Notes under the pieces: model-generated | Told to the model about the DNA's origin: nothing | The model's database searches: none | The model's input: only the letters and a program-made list of their open reading frames with translations | Shown here: piece by piece, positions 1 to 8,919 of the stretch | Numbering within the stretch: the first letter of the stretch is position 1 | Layout: every line of letters starts with the position of its first letter | Position numbers and translations under genes: made by a program | NCBI RefSeq assembly: GCF_000428845.1 | Contig: NZ_AUAS01000012.1 | Span: 62,001-126,000 of the forward strand | Direction of reading: 5' to 3' | Length of the DNA stretch: 64,000 nt | DNA from: Dyadobacter alkalitolerans DSM 23607 | Lineage (GTDB): Bacteria > Bacteroidota > Bacteroidia > Cytophagales > Spirosomataceae

Positions 1-1239
1 GAAAACGAGCTTGAAGCGCTGAAAACAAACTTGAACTCGCAGCTCGAAACGGCCACAAAACGCCGCGAAGAAGCAGAGAAGTCACTTGCACAACAGGTTA
101 CTCAACTAGAAAAAATCGCGAATCTTACCGCCGATCAGGCGCGTGAGCAGTTAATAGACGCATTGAAAGCAGAGGCCGACACCAGGGCCGGATCGTATGT
201 GAAAAGTGCGATGGAAGAAGCCCGCCTTACAGCCACCAAAGAAGCCAAAAAGATTGTTATCGAAACCATCCAGCGCACGGCCGCGGAACATGCGATCGAA
301 AACTGCGTTTCTGTTTTCAACATTGAAAACGACGATATCAAAGGAAAGATCATTGGCCGCGAGGGACGTAACATTCGCGCCCTGGAAGCTGCAACGGGCG
401 TTGAGATCATTGTAGACGACACCCCAGAAGCGATCGTGATCTCCGGATTTGATCCGGTAAGAAGAGAAATTGCCAGACTTTCGCTGCACCGCCTGGTTCA
501 GGACGGAAGGATCCACCCGGCCAGAATTGAAGAGGTTGTTGCCAAAACACGCAAGAACATTGACGACGAGATTGTTGAGATCGGTGAAAGAACTGTGATC
601 GACATGGGCATACACGGGCTTCACCCTGAGCTTGTTAAGATGATCGGCCGCATGCGTTTCCGTTCTTCTTACGGGCAAAACCTGCTGCAACATTCACGTG
701 AGGTGGCTAAGCTTTGCGCTACGATGGCTTCTGAACTTGGGCTTAACACGAAACTGGCTAAAAGAGCTGGTCTGCTGCACGATATTGGTAAGGTCTGGCC
801 GGAAGAATCCGACCTTCCACACGCAATATTAGGTATGGAGCTGGCCAAAAAATACAAGGAAAACCCTGAGGTGTGCAACGCCATTGGTGCCCACCACGAT
901 GAAATTGAGATGACAAGCATCCTCTCCCCGATTATTCAGGTTTGTGATGCGATTTCAGGTTCTCGCCCGGGAGCACGCAGGGAAATGATGGAGTCTTACA
1001 TTCAAAGGCTGCGTGATCTTGAAAACATGGCATTGTCGTTTGACGGTGTTGAAAAATGTTATGCGATCCAGGCGGGCCGCGAGCTGCGCGTGATCATTGA
1101 CGCAGATAATGTTTCGGATGAAAAGGCAGGGATGCTTTCTTTCGATATTTCACAAAAAATTGAAAAAGAAATGCAGTATCCCGGACAAATTAAAATTACA
1201 GTAATCCGTGAGATGCGTTCAGTAGCGTATGCGCGTTAA
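1..1239 (+). CDS. rny: Ribonuclease Y (5' end cut off by window start)
   Basis: Endoribonuclease Y, which initiates mRNA decay at the cytoplasmic membrane. The open frame runs in from base 1, so the N-terminal membrane anchor and most of the coiled coil lie outside the window. Visible in order: the end of the charged coiled coil (many E/K/A residues), a KH RNA-binding domain with the [13 protein letters not shown] motif, and an HD phosphohydrolase domain with HSREVAKLC and the catalytic LLHDIGKV, followed by the AHHDEIE motif. The C-terminus ([12 protein letters not shown]) matches the usual end of the family. The next gene starts 15 bases downstream, so the two may be co-transcribed. Identification is secure. 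Confidence 0.96.
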   Translation, partial: ENELEALKTNLNSQLETATKRREEAEKSLAQQVTQLEKIANLTADQAREQLIDALKAEADTRAGSYVKSAMEEARLTATKEAKKIVIETIQRTAAEHAIENCVSVFNIENDDIKGKIIGREGRNIRALEAATGVEIIVDDTPEAIVISGFDPVRREIARLSLHRLVQDGRIHPARIEEVVAKTRKNIDDEIVEIGERTVIDMGIHGLHPELVKMIGRMRFRSSYGQNLLQHSREVAKLCATMASELGLNTKLAKRAGLLHDIGKVWPEESDLPHAILGMELAKKYKENPEVCNAIGAHHDEIEMTSILSPIIQVCDAISGSRPGARREMMESYIQRLRDLENMALSFDGVEKCYAIQAGRELRVIIDADNVSDEKAGMLSFDISQKIEKEMQYPGQIKITVIREMRSVAYAR

Positions 1240-1254
1240 TCAGCCAAAAAATAC

Positions 1255-2790
1255 ATGAGTTACTCACTTCTTAGTAGTTCAGAGCTGTTGGATATCCAAA
1301 CGCTCGGGGAACTGAAAAAAGCAGGTTATCAATCCCGTTCCATTAAACAGGAACTACGTGATAACCTGATCGTTAGAATTAAAAACAAAGAGAATATTTT
1401 TCCCGGCATCTGGGGTTATGAGGAAACGGTCATTCCCGACGTGGAACGTGCGATCCTTTCGATGCACAACATTAATTTTCTGGGTTTACGCGGACAAGCT
1501 AAGACGCGTATTGCGCGGATGATGATAAGCCTTCTGGACGAATACATTCCGTATGTAAAGGACTCGGAGCTGCATGACGATCCGTTGGAGCCATTATCCC
1601 GTTTTGCAAAAGACGCTATTGAAGAATATGGCGACCAGACAGAAATTGCCTGGCTGCACAGAAGCGAGCGTTATACCGAGAAACTGGCAACACCAGACGT
1701 CTCTGTGGCCGATCTTATCGGTGATGTGGACCCTATCAAGGCCGCAACATTGAAGCTGCCTTATTCGGACGAAAGAGTGATCCACTTTGGGCTTATTCCC
1801 CGCTCGCATCGCGGTATTTTCGTAATTAACGAGCTTCCCGATTTGCAGGCCAGGATCCAGGTTGCACTTTTCAATATTTTGCAGGAAGGCGACATTCAGA
1901 TCCGTGGGTTCAAATTGCGTCTGCCGTTGGATATTCAGTTTGTTTTTACGGCCAACCCGGAAGACTATACCAACCGCGGAAGCATTGTGACACCATTGAA
2001 AGACCGTATCGAAAGCCAGATTGTGACGCATTATCCAAAGACAATTGAAACGGGTAAGAAAATTACGGAACAGGAAGCGATTGTTAAAACGGAACAAGTG
2101 GGCATGATCAAGGTTAATGAGCTTGCTAAAACATTGATCGAGCAGATTGCATTTGAAGCAAGAGAAAGCGAATATGTGGACAGCAAAAGTGGTGTGTCTG
2201 CGCGTTTGACGATTTCAGCTTTTGAAAGCCTTTTGAGCACGGCGGAGAGGCGAGCGTTGATCAATGGGGAGGAAAGCACTTACGTGCGCATTTCTGACCT
2301 ATATGGCGTTGTCTCTGCCATTTGCGGAAAGGTTGAGCTTGTTTATGAAGGCGAGGTTGAAGGACCGGTTATTGTAGCCCAAAACCTGATCGGAAAAGCG
2401 ATTCGTACCCAGTTCCTTAGCTTTTTCCCGGATCCGGAAAAGAGCAAGAAAAGCAAGATCAACCCATACGCGAAAGTGATCGAATGGTTTGGCTCAGGCA
2501 ATGAAATGGAAATGCCCGGCGATATGACCGATCGCGAGTATATGGCGCGGTTGAAAACCATTGACGGACTGGACGATTTCGTGGATATGCTGAGTGCTTA
2601 TTCAGGAGCGGAAGAAAAGCTGTTTATGATGGAATTCGCATTGCACGGCATGGCGGAGTTCTCACTGATCGGGAAAATGTCTTTGGATCAGGGAATGAAA
2701 TTTCAGGACCTGGTTAGCAGCATGTTCTCCGGCCCAGGAGAAGATGATTATGATTTCGAGGACGATGATGATGATCGAAAACCATTTTGA
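1255..2790 (+). CDS. BchI/MoxR-like AAA+ ATPase (magnesium chelatase subunit I type)
   Basis: A 511-residue AAA+ ATPase of the magnesium-chelatase/MoxR class. The P-loop is GLRGQAKT at residues 77-84, a Walker B-like segment GIFVINELPDL follows, and a sensor region FVFTANPEDYTNRG is clear. The protein ends in a very acidic tail (EDDYDFEDDDDDRKPF). In Bacteroidota such proteins are often called magnesium chelatase although no chlorophyll pathway is present; known relatives act as chaperone-like ATPases with a VWA-domain partner. A VWA protein is encoded at 28695-29804 in this window, not next door, and is a plausible partner. It follows rny after 15 bases. The specific client is unknown. Confidence 0.85.
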   Translation: MSYSLLSSSELLDIQTLGELKKAGYQSRSIKQELRDNLIVRIKNKENIFPGIWGYEETVIPDVERAILSMHNINFLGLRGQAKTRIARMMISLLDEYIPYVKDSELHDDPLEPLSRFAKDAIEEYGDQTEIAWLHRSERYTEKLATPDVSVADLIGDVDPIKAATLKLPYSDERVIHFGLIPRSHRGIFVINELPDLQARIQVALFNILQEGDIQIRGFKLRLPLDIQFVFTANPEDYTNRGSIVTPLKDRIESQIVTHYPKTIETGKKITEQEAIVKTEQVGMIKVNELAKTLIEQIAFEARESEYVDSKSGVSARLTISAFESLLSTAERRALINGEESTYVRISDLYGVVSAICGKVELVYEGEVEGPVIVAQNLIGKAIRTQFLSFFPDPEKSKKSKINPYAKVIEWFGSGNEMEMPGDMTDREYMARLKTIDGLDDFVDMLSAYSGAEEKLFMMEFALHGMAEFSLIGKMSLDQGMKFQDLVSSMFSGPGEDDYDFEDDDDDRKPF

Positions 2791-2800
2791 CATACAATAA

Positions 2801-2828
2801 AAAATGCCCGGCAAACACCGGGCATTTT
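2801..2828. terminator. Bidirectional intrinsic terminator between the AAA+ ATPase gene and recA
   Basis: A perfect 11-bp inverted repeat (AAAATGCCCGG / CCGGGCATTTT) with a six-base loop. The A- and T-rich outer ends give a U-run in both directions, so it can stop transcription of the ATPase gene (plus) and recA (minus). Confidence 0.9.
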
Positions 2829-2863
2829 CTTTATAAGTTATTACAGAAGCTATTCCGCCAACA

Positions 2864-3931
2864 TTAAAGCGGAGCGCCTTCGTCTACAACATTAGGCTCG
2901 CTGGTGTCAATCAGCGCATCCGGCTCGTTGTTAACCTTCGCGCGAACTTTCGCTTCCAGTTCATCCATCAACTCGGGATTGTCCTTAATAAGCGCTTTCA
3001 CGGCGTCACGGCCCTGTCCAAGACGGTTACCGTCGTAGCTAAACCATGAACCTGCTTTTTTAACGATATCCAGCTCAACTGCAAGGTCGATGATCTCTCC
3101 TACTTTAGAAATTCCTTCGCCATACATAATATCAAATTCCACAACTTTGAAAGGCGGCGCAACTTTGTTTTTCACCACCTTCACACGTGTACGGTTACCC
3201 AGGATCTGGTCAGCACTTTCTTTGATCTGACCCACACGACGGATATCCAAACGTACAGAAGCATAGTATTTCAATGCATTACCACCGGTTGTAGTCTCAG
3301 GGTTACCGAACATTACGCCGATCTTCTCACGCAACTGGTTAATGAAAATACAGCAGCATCCGGTTTTGTTAATTACACCTGTAAGCTTACGCAATGCCTG
3401 AGACATCAAACGAGCCTGTAAGCCCATTTTACTATCACCCATTTCACCTTCAAGCTCGGCGCGCGGCACAAGTGCGGCAACGGAGTCAATAACGATGATA
3501 TCCACAGCACCGCTGCTGATCAGGTGTTCTGCGATCTCCAATGCCTGCTCACCGCTGTCTGGCTGCGAGATCAGCAAGTTGCTTGTATCAATGCCTAACT
3601 TCTCAGCATAGGACCTGTCGAATGCGTGTTCTGCATCAATGAATGCTGCAAGTCCGCCTTTTTTCTGAGCCTCTGCTATGCAGTGCATTGATAATGTGGT
3701 CTTACCGGAAGATTCAGGTCCGTAGATTTCCACAACACGGCCACGCGGAACGCCTCCTACTCCAAGTGCCAGATCTAGCCCCAGCGAACCTGTTGAAATA
3801 ACAGGAATATCCAAAACCTTACTGTCGCTCAGGCGCATTACTGTGCCTTTTCCGTAGGTTTTGTCCAGCTTTTCGAGCGTGGTTTGTAGTGCTTTTAGTT
3901 TGTTGTCTTTATCAGTGGTTGGTTGTGCCAT
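2864..3931 (-). CDS. recA: Recombinase RecA
   Basis: RecA, the DNA-dependent ATPase for homologous recombination and SOS induction. The 355-residue length is normal. The Walker A motif GPESSGKT is at residues 71-78; the catalytic region with IDAEHAFD, the Walker B strand [12 protein letters not shown] and loop L2 region ([18 protein letters not shown]) are intact. The C-terminus is acidic as usual. It stands alone: convergent with the upstream ATPase gene over a shared terminator and divergent from the aminopeptidase gene across a 339-base spacer. I see no recognisable LexA box in the spacer. Confidence 0.98.
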   Translation of the reverse strand: MAQPTTDKDNKLKALQTTLEKLDKTYGKGTVMRLSDSKVLDIPVISTGSLGLDLALGVGGVPRGRVVEIYGPESSGKTTLSMHCIAEAQKKGGLAAFIDAEHAFDRSYAEKLGIDTSNLLISQPDSGEQALEIAEHLISSGAVDIIVIDSVAALVPRAELEGEMGDSKMGLQARLMSQALRKLTGVINKTGCCCIFINQLREKIGVMFGNPETTTGGNALKYYASVRLDIRRVGQIKESADQILGNRTRVKVVKNKVAPPFKVVEFDIMYGEGISKVGEIIDLAVELDIVKKAGSWFSYDGNRLGQGRDAVKALIKDNPELMDELEAKVRAKVNNEPDALIDTSEPNVVDEGAPL

Positions 3932-4270
3932 AAAAACGGTTACAATAATTTAGTTTGTTCATAAAAAAGCGGCTTCTGATTCCAAAAACCGCTAGATACT
4001 TGGTTTTTTTGTTGTGTAAAAATACCAAATTCCAAGCAAAAATCCAACGGGTTTTTCTTTTAAAAATATAATTTCAGGCATGATAAATACAGATAATATC
4101 AAGCGGATTTTACAACTTAGGACATTGGATTATTCTGCGTCGCGAATCATTTACCCACCGGCTTTTTGGCAGGATAAACGGTGGATAATTAATGACCGAT
4201 TTCTATAATTTTGCAGCGCAATGATCTGTTTTAGAGATTCATTCCGCCTTCTTACTTAATTACCGCATTT
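3932..4270. other. Spacer between divergent recA and aminopeptidase genes
   Basis: This 339-base AT-rich stretch holds the promoters of both flanking genes. I find no credible reading frame, RNA gene or repeat in it. One TAnnTTTG box facing right is listed separately. A single DnaA-box-like word (TTATCCACC on the minus strand, 4180-4188) occurs, but one box is not evidence for an origin. Confidence 0.6.
4206..4213 (+). promoter_or_regulatory. Candidate -7 promoter box for the aminopeptidase gene
   Basis: TAATTTTG fits the Bacteroidota -7 consensus TAnnTTTG and lies 57 bases before the start codon. A clear TTG at the -33 position is missing, so the call is moderate. Confidence 0.45.
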
Positions 4271-5338
4271 GTGTTTAAAAAGATTTTTATTGCCATCATA
4301 GTGCTTTGCGTCCTTGCAGGGATTTATTATCGTGATATGCTCAGCTATGGCTGGATGCAGGCTTCCGGTCAGGTCAAGATCCTTATGAATGTGGAGGAAG
4401 TAACCGACGTGCTCGACGATCCTGCATTCCCCGATTCGCTTAAAGCAAGGATCCGGCTGATTGAGGAAATAAAAAAATTCGGCGTCGATTCACTTGGGTT
4501 GACGCCTTCAAAGAACTACACTACGTTCTATAATCAGCATGGAAAACCATTGATCTGGCTGATTACTGCTTCCGAGAAATACAAAATTGAGCCCTATAAA
4601 TGGCACTTTCCTATCATTGGTAGTTTTCCTTACAAAGGTTTTTTTGATTCCACGCGTGCGGTGACCGAGGCGCGTGAACTGATAAATCAGGGCCTGGACA
4701 CGGATATTGGAGACGTATCGGCCTGGTCCACCTTGGGTTATCTGAAAGACCCTATTTTATCAAGCATGTTAAACAGACGGGTGGGAAGCCTTGCTAACCT
4801 GATCCTGCACGAGCTCACGCATGGAACGCTTTTTGTGAAAAATAATCTGGAACTGAATGAGAACCTGGCCAGTTTTATCGGCGACCAGGGCGCTATCCGC
4901 TTTTTGAAGTTCAAGTATGGTCTGGATTCACCGGAATTACGTACATACGAATATTCAAAAAAGTACAATGATGCCTATTCGCGGCACATGCTCAGGGGAA
5001 TAGGCCGGTTGGATAGTCTCTATAAGACGTTCGGGACAAACCCGGTTGCCAGCGCGCATTACGATTCTTTGAAGACGGCGCTCATTACCAACATCTTTGA
5101 AGACGCAGATACACTGCTTTCGGGGAAACGGACGTTAACAAACAAAAATCGCGGGGCGACGAGCCGCCGGGCGCCGGACCGCTGGCCGGACGGGAAGTTA
5201 CCGAATAATGCATACTTCATCAGTTATCAGACTTATAAGTCAAAACAGGACATTTTTAAAATTGAGTTTGAACAAAAATTTGGAGGAAATATCAAGAAGT
5301 ATCTGTCCTATTTGAAAGAAAAATATCCCTCTCTATAA
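4271..5338 (+). CDS. Predicted membrane-anchored zinc aminopeptidase (COG4324 type)
   Basis: A 355-residue protein that starts with GTG and has an N-terminal hydrophobic segment (FIAIIVLCVLAGIYY) acting as signal or anchor, so it probably faces the periplasm. The zinc-protease motif HELTHGTLF is intact, and the upstream segment WHFPIIGSFPYKGFFD is characteristic of the predicted aminopeptidase family COG4324/PF10023. A second acidic residue for zinc is likely the E in ELNENLASFIGD downstream. Substrate is unknown. It is followed after 13 bases by the DUF3108 gene on the same strand, so both are likely in one transcript and may act on the same envelope process. Confidence 0.8.
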   Translation: MFKKIFIAIIVLCVLAGIYYRDMLSYGWMQASGQVKILMNVEEVTDVLDDPAFPDSLKARIRLIEEIKKFGVDSLGLTPSKNYTTFYNQHGKPLIWLITASEKYKIEPYKWHFPIIGSFPYKGFFDSTRAVTEARELINQGLDTDIGDVSAWSTLGYLKDPILSSMLNRRVGSLANLILHELTHGTLFVKNNLELNENLASFIGDQGAIRFLKFKYGLDSPELRTYEYSKKYNDAYSRHMLRGIGRLDSLYKTFGTNPVASAHYDSLKTALITNIFEDADTLLSGKRTLTNKNRGATSRRAPDRWPDGKLPNNAYFISYQTYKSKQDIFKIEFEQKFGGNIKKYLSYLKEKYPSL

Positions 5339-5351
5339 TTACCCTTTTAGC

Positions 5352-6158
5352 ATGAAGAGATCGTACATCGTTATAATTGCTTTAATCACCTTTTCGCTTT
5401 TTTTCTCATTTCGGCAGTTTGAAGAGCAGGCAGCTCAGAACAGGGTTATCAATAACAAGAGCTTTGGGACGGGTGAAAGGGTCGAATACAGAGTGCATTA
5501 CGGGTTTATCAATGCTGCCGAAGCCAAAGTAGAAGTAGGCAAGTCGGTTTCCATGATCAACAACCGGCCCTGCTACCGGGTCAATGTGTCGGGACGTACA
5601 GTAGGCGCGTTCGACCTCATTTCACGGGTGCGCGACACCTGGCGGTCATACATTGACACGACGGCGATCCTGCCGCATATGTTTGAGCGGCAGATCCAGG
5701 AAAACAAATATCGAAAGGATGAACGCGTCATGTTCAACCACCACAGGGACCAGGCCGTCGCAAGTGTGAAGGACGAGACCAAAACCTACAATGTCCCCAA
5801 CAACATTCATGACATTATCAGCGGCTATTTCTATCTGAGAACGATCAATTTTGAACGCATTTCCGAAGGCGAAGTCATTGAAGTTCCCACATTTTTTGAC
5901 GGGGAGGTTTATAAGCTGCGCGTTCGTTATGTGGGAAAAGATGTGATCAAGACCAAATATGGCAAAACCAAAGTACTCAGGATCAACCCCTTGATTCCTG
6001 ACAATAAGTTCTTCAAAGGAGAAGGCGCGATGAAATTGTGGGTTTCTGATGACTCTAACAAGATTCCATTAAAAGTTGAAGTGGAACTGAAAATCGGATC
6101 TTTGGAGATGGATTTGAAGTCATATAAAGGACTTAAAAAAGACCTTGTCTGGTTTTGA
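5352..6158 (+). CDS. DUF3108 family envelope protein
   Basis: A 268-residue protein with an N-terminal hydrophobic segment (YIVIIALITFSLFFSF) followed by a DUF3108 domain (residues about 40-260). Recognisable stretches are FGTGERVEYRVHYGFINAAEAKVEV near the N-terminal side of the domain (given here as two blocks: FGTGERVEYRVHYG and INAAEAKVEV), DTWRSYIDTTAILPHMFER and KLWVSDDSNKIPLKVEVEL. The family is predicted to form a periplasmic beta-rich fold of unknown function. The gene follows the aminopeptidase gene by 13 bases. Its last 26 bases overlap the end of the convergent acetyltransferase gene. Confidence 0.8.
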   Translation: MKRSYIVIIALITFSLFFSFRQFEEQAAQNRVINNKSFGTGERVEYRVHYGFINAAEAKVEVGKSVSMINNRPCYRVNVSGRTVGAFDLISRVRDTWRSYIDTTAILPHMFERQIQENKYRKDERVMFNHHRDQAVASVKDETKTYNVPNNIHDIISGYFYLRTINFERISEGEVIEVPTFFDGEVYKLRVRYVGKDVIKTKYGKTKVLRINPLIPDNKFFKGEGAMKLWVSDDSNKIPLKVEVELKIGSLEMDLKSYKGLKKDLVWF

Positions 6159-7182
6159 AAAAGCGCTTTCGCCATTCCTGGAACTGCTTTAATGGAAACC
6201 AAAGCTCGTTCCGGCTAATGGCATAAAACGAAACCTCAACGCTTCCGAAGCTCAGATAAAACTGGGCAATGGAATCAACTTCCGGGCTTTCGAAGTCGAA
6301 TATCAATGTTTTCCTTTGTATGGAGCGGAAATGCTGATCCAGCATGAATGTCCGCGCATTGCCTTTCCTTCCTTTCTGATCCGCTGCATTAAAGAGATAA
6401 ATCGCTCTTCCCCCAAACCTTACAATGAGTATCCCCGCATGGATATGTCCCGAATGGAGACGCCCCGCATGAATATGCCCGGCATAGATATGCCCCGCAT
6501 GGAGATGCTCATTGGATAGGCCGTAGTACAATTCTGCTTGTTGCCTGGCCTGCAATGCCTCAAAAAGTGCTTTCAAACGTATAAATGCATCCGGATCAAT
6601 TCCGCCGGGAATGCACGCTGTTTGATTTTCACTAAATAATTTGATCAATGGGCTGATGTCCTCACTTCTCTGCACCTCCCAGCTATAACCCTTACTACGT
6701 ACTAAATTCCGCTTTCTGTCTCTGGAATAGCCTGCATTTACTTGTTGGAGATCACCTTTCAAGTGAAGCCAGTGCGTATGCTTTTGTAAGAAATTAAAAT
6801 CCGGAAAAGTGTGAGCTAATGCAGATAGCCTTATAGAATTCTCAGGATTAAAATGATAAGCTGATATGTAGGAGAATTCTGTTGAAACAAACCGGAGGAA
6901 TGATTCCAACTGCAATCCGGAAAGCGGCTTTAAGGAGAATAAGCCCAGATATTGGCAAAAAAGAGGCTGATAAACTACTTGGACACCCCATTTCCTGCGA
7001 ATGGGAATCGGCATGACAATGTCCGGATGCTGAATATTGGGCCATACAAGCGCCTTCCAGCTTTCGCAGACCGTGTCGAGATAGTAAGTTTGAGCGTAAA
7101 TAACACATTGAAGAGATTTGCAAATGTGCTCATTCCATTTTGCGTCACAGATCTGTGCGCGTTCGATCAGTAAGGGCGTCAT
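6133..7182 (-). CDS. GNAT/FemAB-like N-acetyltransferase with a pentapeptide repeat insert
   Basis: A 349-residue protein with two lobes that resemble acyltransferases of the GNAT/FemAB superfamily; the RKRNLVRSKGY segment and the terminal strand RNELWFPLKQF are typical of GNAT-annotated Bacteroidota proteins. Just before the strand ILIVRFGGRAIYLFNAA there are five tandem His-rich pentapeptides (HLHAG, HIYAG, HIHAG, RLHSG, HIHAG in order), encoded by the 15-bp repeat at 6433-6507. The repeat keeps the frame, so the protein should still be made. Its 3' end overlaps the DUF3108 gene by 26 bases. Substrate is unknown. Confidence 0.65.
   Translation of the reverse strand: MTPLLIERAQICDAKWNEHICKSLQCVIYAQTYYLDTVCESWKALVWPNIQHPDIVMPIPIRRKWGVQVVYQPLFCQYLGLFSLKPLSGLQLESFLRFVSTEFSYISAYHFNPENSIRLSALAHTFPDFNFLQKHTHWLHLKGDLQQVNAGYSRDRKRNLVRSKGYSWEVQRSEDISPLIKLFSENQTACIPGGIDPDAFIRLKALFEALQARQQAELYYGLSNEHLHAGHIYAGHIHAGRLHSGHIHAGILIVRFGGRAIYLFNAADQKGRKGNARTFMLDQHFRSIQRKTLIFDFESPEVDSIAQFYLSFGSVEVSFYAISRNELWFPLKQFQEWRKRFFKTRQGLF
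6433..6507. repeat. Five tandem copies of a 15-bp unit inside an acetyltransferase gene
   Basis: Units begin at 6433, 6448, 6463, 6478 and 6493. The consensus on the plus strand is CCCCGCATGGATATG, and copies differ from it at one to four positions. Read on the minus strand each unit encodes a pentapeptide of the type H-I-H-A-G. The unit length is a multiple of three, so copy-number change would lengthen or shorten the protein without a frameshift. Confidence 0.95.
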
Positions 7183-7232
7183 CTTGTTTTTCAGGTTTAA
7201 AATAAGTTTTCAAACCCTTTAGACGCCATTTG

Positions 7233-8660
7233 TTATTTAAAGTAACTGCGTAATTTTTGCAGCGTTTCTTCCACGTCTGGGGTTTCGCCCATCAGCAGGT
7301 TAATGCTTTGAATAGAGTGAATTACCGTGCTATGGTCGCGGCCCCCAAAATGATAACCAATTGATTTCAAAGGCAGATCTGTATATTCTTTGGCTAGGAA
7401 CATGGCTAATTGACGTGGGTAAACGACTTCTTTTTTCCTGCTTTTGCTTTTCAGATCCGCAATGGTAACCTGGAAAAAGTCAGCGATCACCTCTTGAATT
7501 GTATCAATGGTCACCTCTTTATCCTCGTTCATTACAATGTTCCGCAATGTATTTTTGGCCAGCTCCACGTCTATTTCCCTGCGTGTAAGCGAAGCCTGGG
7601 CCATCAGGGAAACGATCACACCTTCCAGTTCACGCACATTGGAATTAACACTGTGCGCAATGTATTCGATCACATCATAATCGATCGAAATGCCTTCTGA
7701 CTGGATCTTCTTTTGAATAATAGCGATACGCGTCTCAAAATCAGGCGTTTGCAAATCTGCCGTTAGTCCCCATTTGAAACGGGACAACAACCTGTCCTGC
7801 AAGCCTTGCAGCTCGCGCGGCGGCCGGTCACTGGTCATAATGATCTGCTTGCCAAGCTGGTGCAGATGATTAAATATATGGAAGAATGTATCCTGCGTTT
7901 TTTCTTTTCCCGACAAAAACTGAACGTCATCAATCGCCAGCACATCCACCTTCATGTAAAAATCGGTGAAATCCTGTAATGTGTTGTTTTTGATGGAATT
8001 AATAAACTGATTGGTAAATTTTTCGGAAGACACATACAACACCAGCTTGTTGTCAAAGTGGTTCATAATGTAATTTCCAATGGCTTGCACAAGGTGCGTT
8101 TTGCCCAGCCCTACCCCGCCGTACATCATCAGCGGATTAAATGACGTGAGTCCTGGCCGCTGTGCCACGGCAAATCCCGCGGACCGCGCCAGACGGTTGC
8201 AATCGCCTTCAATAAAATTATCAAACGAATAATTCGGATTCAGGTAAGTGTCCAGGTTCATGGAATCCTGGTCCTTATCCCGGTGATTGGATCCCAGCCT
8301 TGGGTCCGTTACGAAATTATCCGGCTTCGAAGAATTCGGGGACTTGGGCGTGGAAACGTTCATTGTAAGCGGCTGATGCTTATCATTGCCTTTGTCTACG
8401 ATAATGGAATACTCCAACAAACCATCTCTTCCGATCGCGTAATCCAGTGCTTTCCTTAAAAGATTGACATAATTATCTTCCAGCCATTCATAGAAAAACT
8501 GGCTTGGAACCTGAATCGTAAGCACCTTACCATAAAGTTTTAAGGGCCGTATCGGTTCAAACCACGTCTTAAAACTTTGATCCGGAATATGCTGCTGAAT
8601 CACTCTCAGGCAGGCATCCCAGATCTGGTCTACTTCTCTATGTGTGCTAACTCTTTCCAA
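7233..8660 (-). CDS. dnaA: Chromosomal replication initiator DnaA
   Basis: DnaA, which binds DnaA boxes at oriC, opens the duplex and loads the helicase. Domain I (residues about 8-85, with WFEPIRPL) and a polar domain II linker (about 90-145) precede the AAA+ domain III, with P-loop GGVGLGKT at residues 181-188 and Walker B VLAIDDVQFLSGK. Domain IV carries the DnaA signature GGRDHSTVIHSI near residue 441. The 475-residue length is normal. The gene is convergent with nothing on its 3' side that looks like dnaN or gyrB, so this locus does not have the classical dnaA-dnaN-recF order. Confidence 0.98.
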   Translation of the reverse strand: MERVSTHREVDQIWDACLRVIQQHIPDQSFKTWFEPIRPLKLYGKVLTIQVPSQFFYEWLEDNYVNLLRKALDYAIGRDGLLEYSIIVDKGNDKHQPLTMNVSTPKSPNSSKPDNFVTDPRLGSNHRDKDQDSMNLDTYLNPNYSFDNFIEGDCNRLARSAGFAVAQRPGLTSFNPLMMYGGVGLGKTHLVQAIGNYIMNHFDNKLVLYVSSEKFTNQFINSIKNNTLQDFTDFYMKVDVLAIDDVQFLSGKEKTQDTFFHIFNHLHQLGKQIIMTSDRPPRELQGLQDRLLSRFKWGLTADLQTPDFETRIAIIQKKIQSEGISIDYDVIEYIAHSVNSNVRELEGVIVSLMAQASLTRREIDVELAKNTLRNIVMNEDKEVTIDTIQEVIADFFQVTIADLKSKSRKKEVVYPRQLAMFLAKEYTDLPLKSIGYHFGGRDHSTVIHSIQSINLLMGETPDVEETLQKLRSYFK

Positions 8661-8704
8661 TGTATAAGTTGAGGAATTCAGAATATCGAAATTTAAAAGG
8701 ACGG

Positions 8705-8712
8705 CAAAGATA
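8705..8712 (-). promoter_or_regulatory. Candidate -7 promoter box for dnaA
   Basis: On the minus strand this reads TATCTTTG, matching TAnnTTTG, 44 bases before the dnaA start. No TTG at the expected -33 spacing, so it is a partial match. Confidence 0.4.
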
Positions 8713-8868
8713 TAAAAATACCTGATCTCTGCAGATTAAAACCAAGGTTCAATTTAATACCTGGGCGGGCTATCTGCAAACCCACAAAATAAAATCGCAT
8801 GACTTCATGTCCCTGATCTGCCGAAGGGATGGTTTGTCTCGACAACTGAAAAAGTAACTTCAAATTTG

Positions 8869-8876
8869 TAGCTTTG
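8869..8876 (+). promoter_or_regulatory. Candidate -7 promoter box for mutA-mutB
   Basis: TAGCTTTG matches TAnnTTTG and lies 43 bases before the mutA start codon. The -33 element is not clear. Confidence 0.45.
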
Positions 8877-8919
8877 TTAGCAAGCAAAAATCGCTCACTT
8901 CCACCTTATCTGTCAAGAA

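Noticed and set aside
151..693. Long antisense frames within rny and within other genes (for example 1594-2097, 33174-33863, 53303-53881, 63182-63694)
   Set aside because: They are shadows of strongly conserved genes on the opposite strand and have no independent family features or promoters.
4180..4188. DnaA box upstream of the aminopeptidase gene
   Set aside because: A single match in 339 bases without others nearby is expected by chance.
6433..6507. Short direct repeats that could be mistaken for a CRISPR array
   Set aside because: The 15-bp units are contiguous with no spacers, lie inside a reading frame and are in-frame pentapeptides.
8693..8887. 64-codon minus-strand frame upstream of dnaA
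   Set aside because: It overlaps the expected dnaA promoter region, has no recognisable family, and the residue mix is not like that of neighbouring genes.
8661..8919. Possible replication origin next to dnaA
   Set aside because: No cluster of TTATCCACA-like boxes or AT-rich unwinding repeats is visible in this 259-base gap, and dnaN/recF are absent. dnaA alone does not mark oriC in Bacteroidota.
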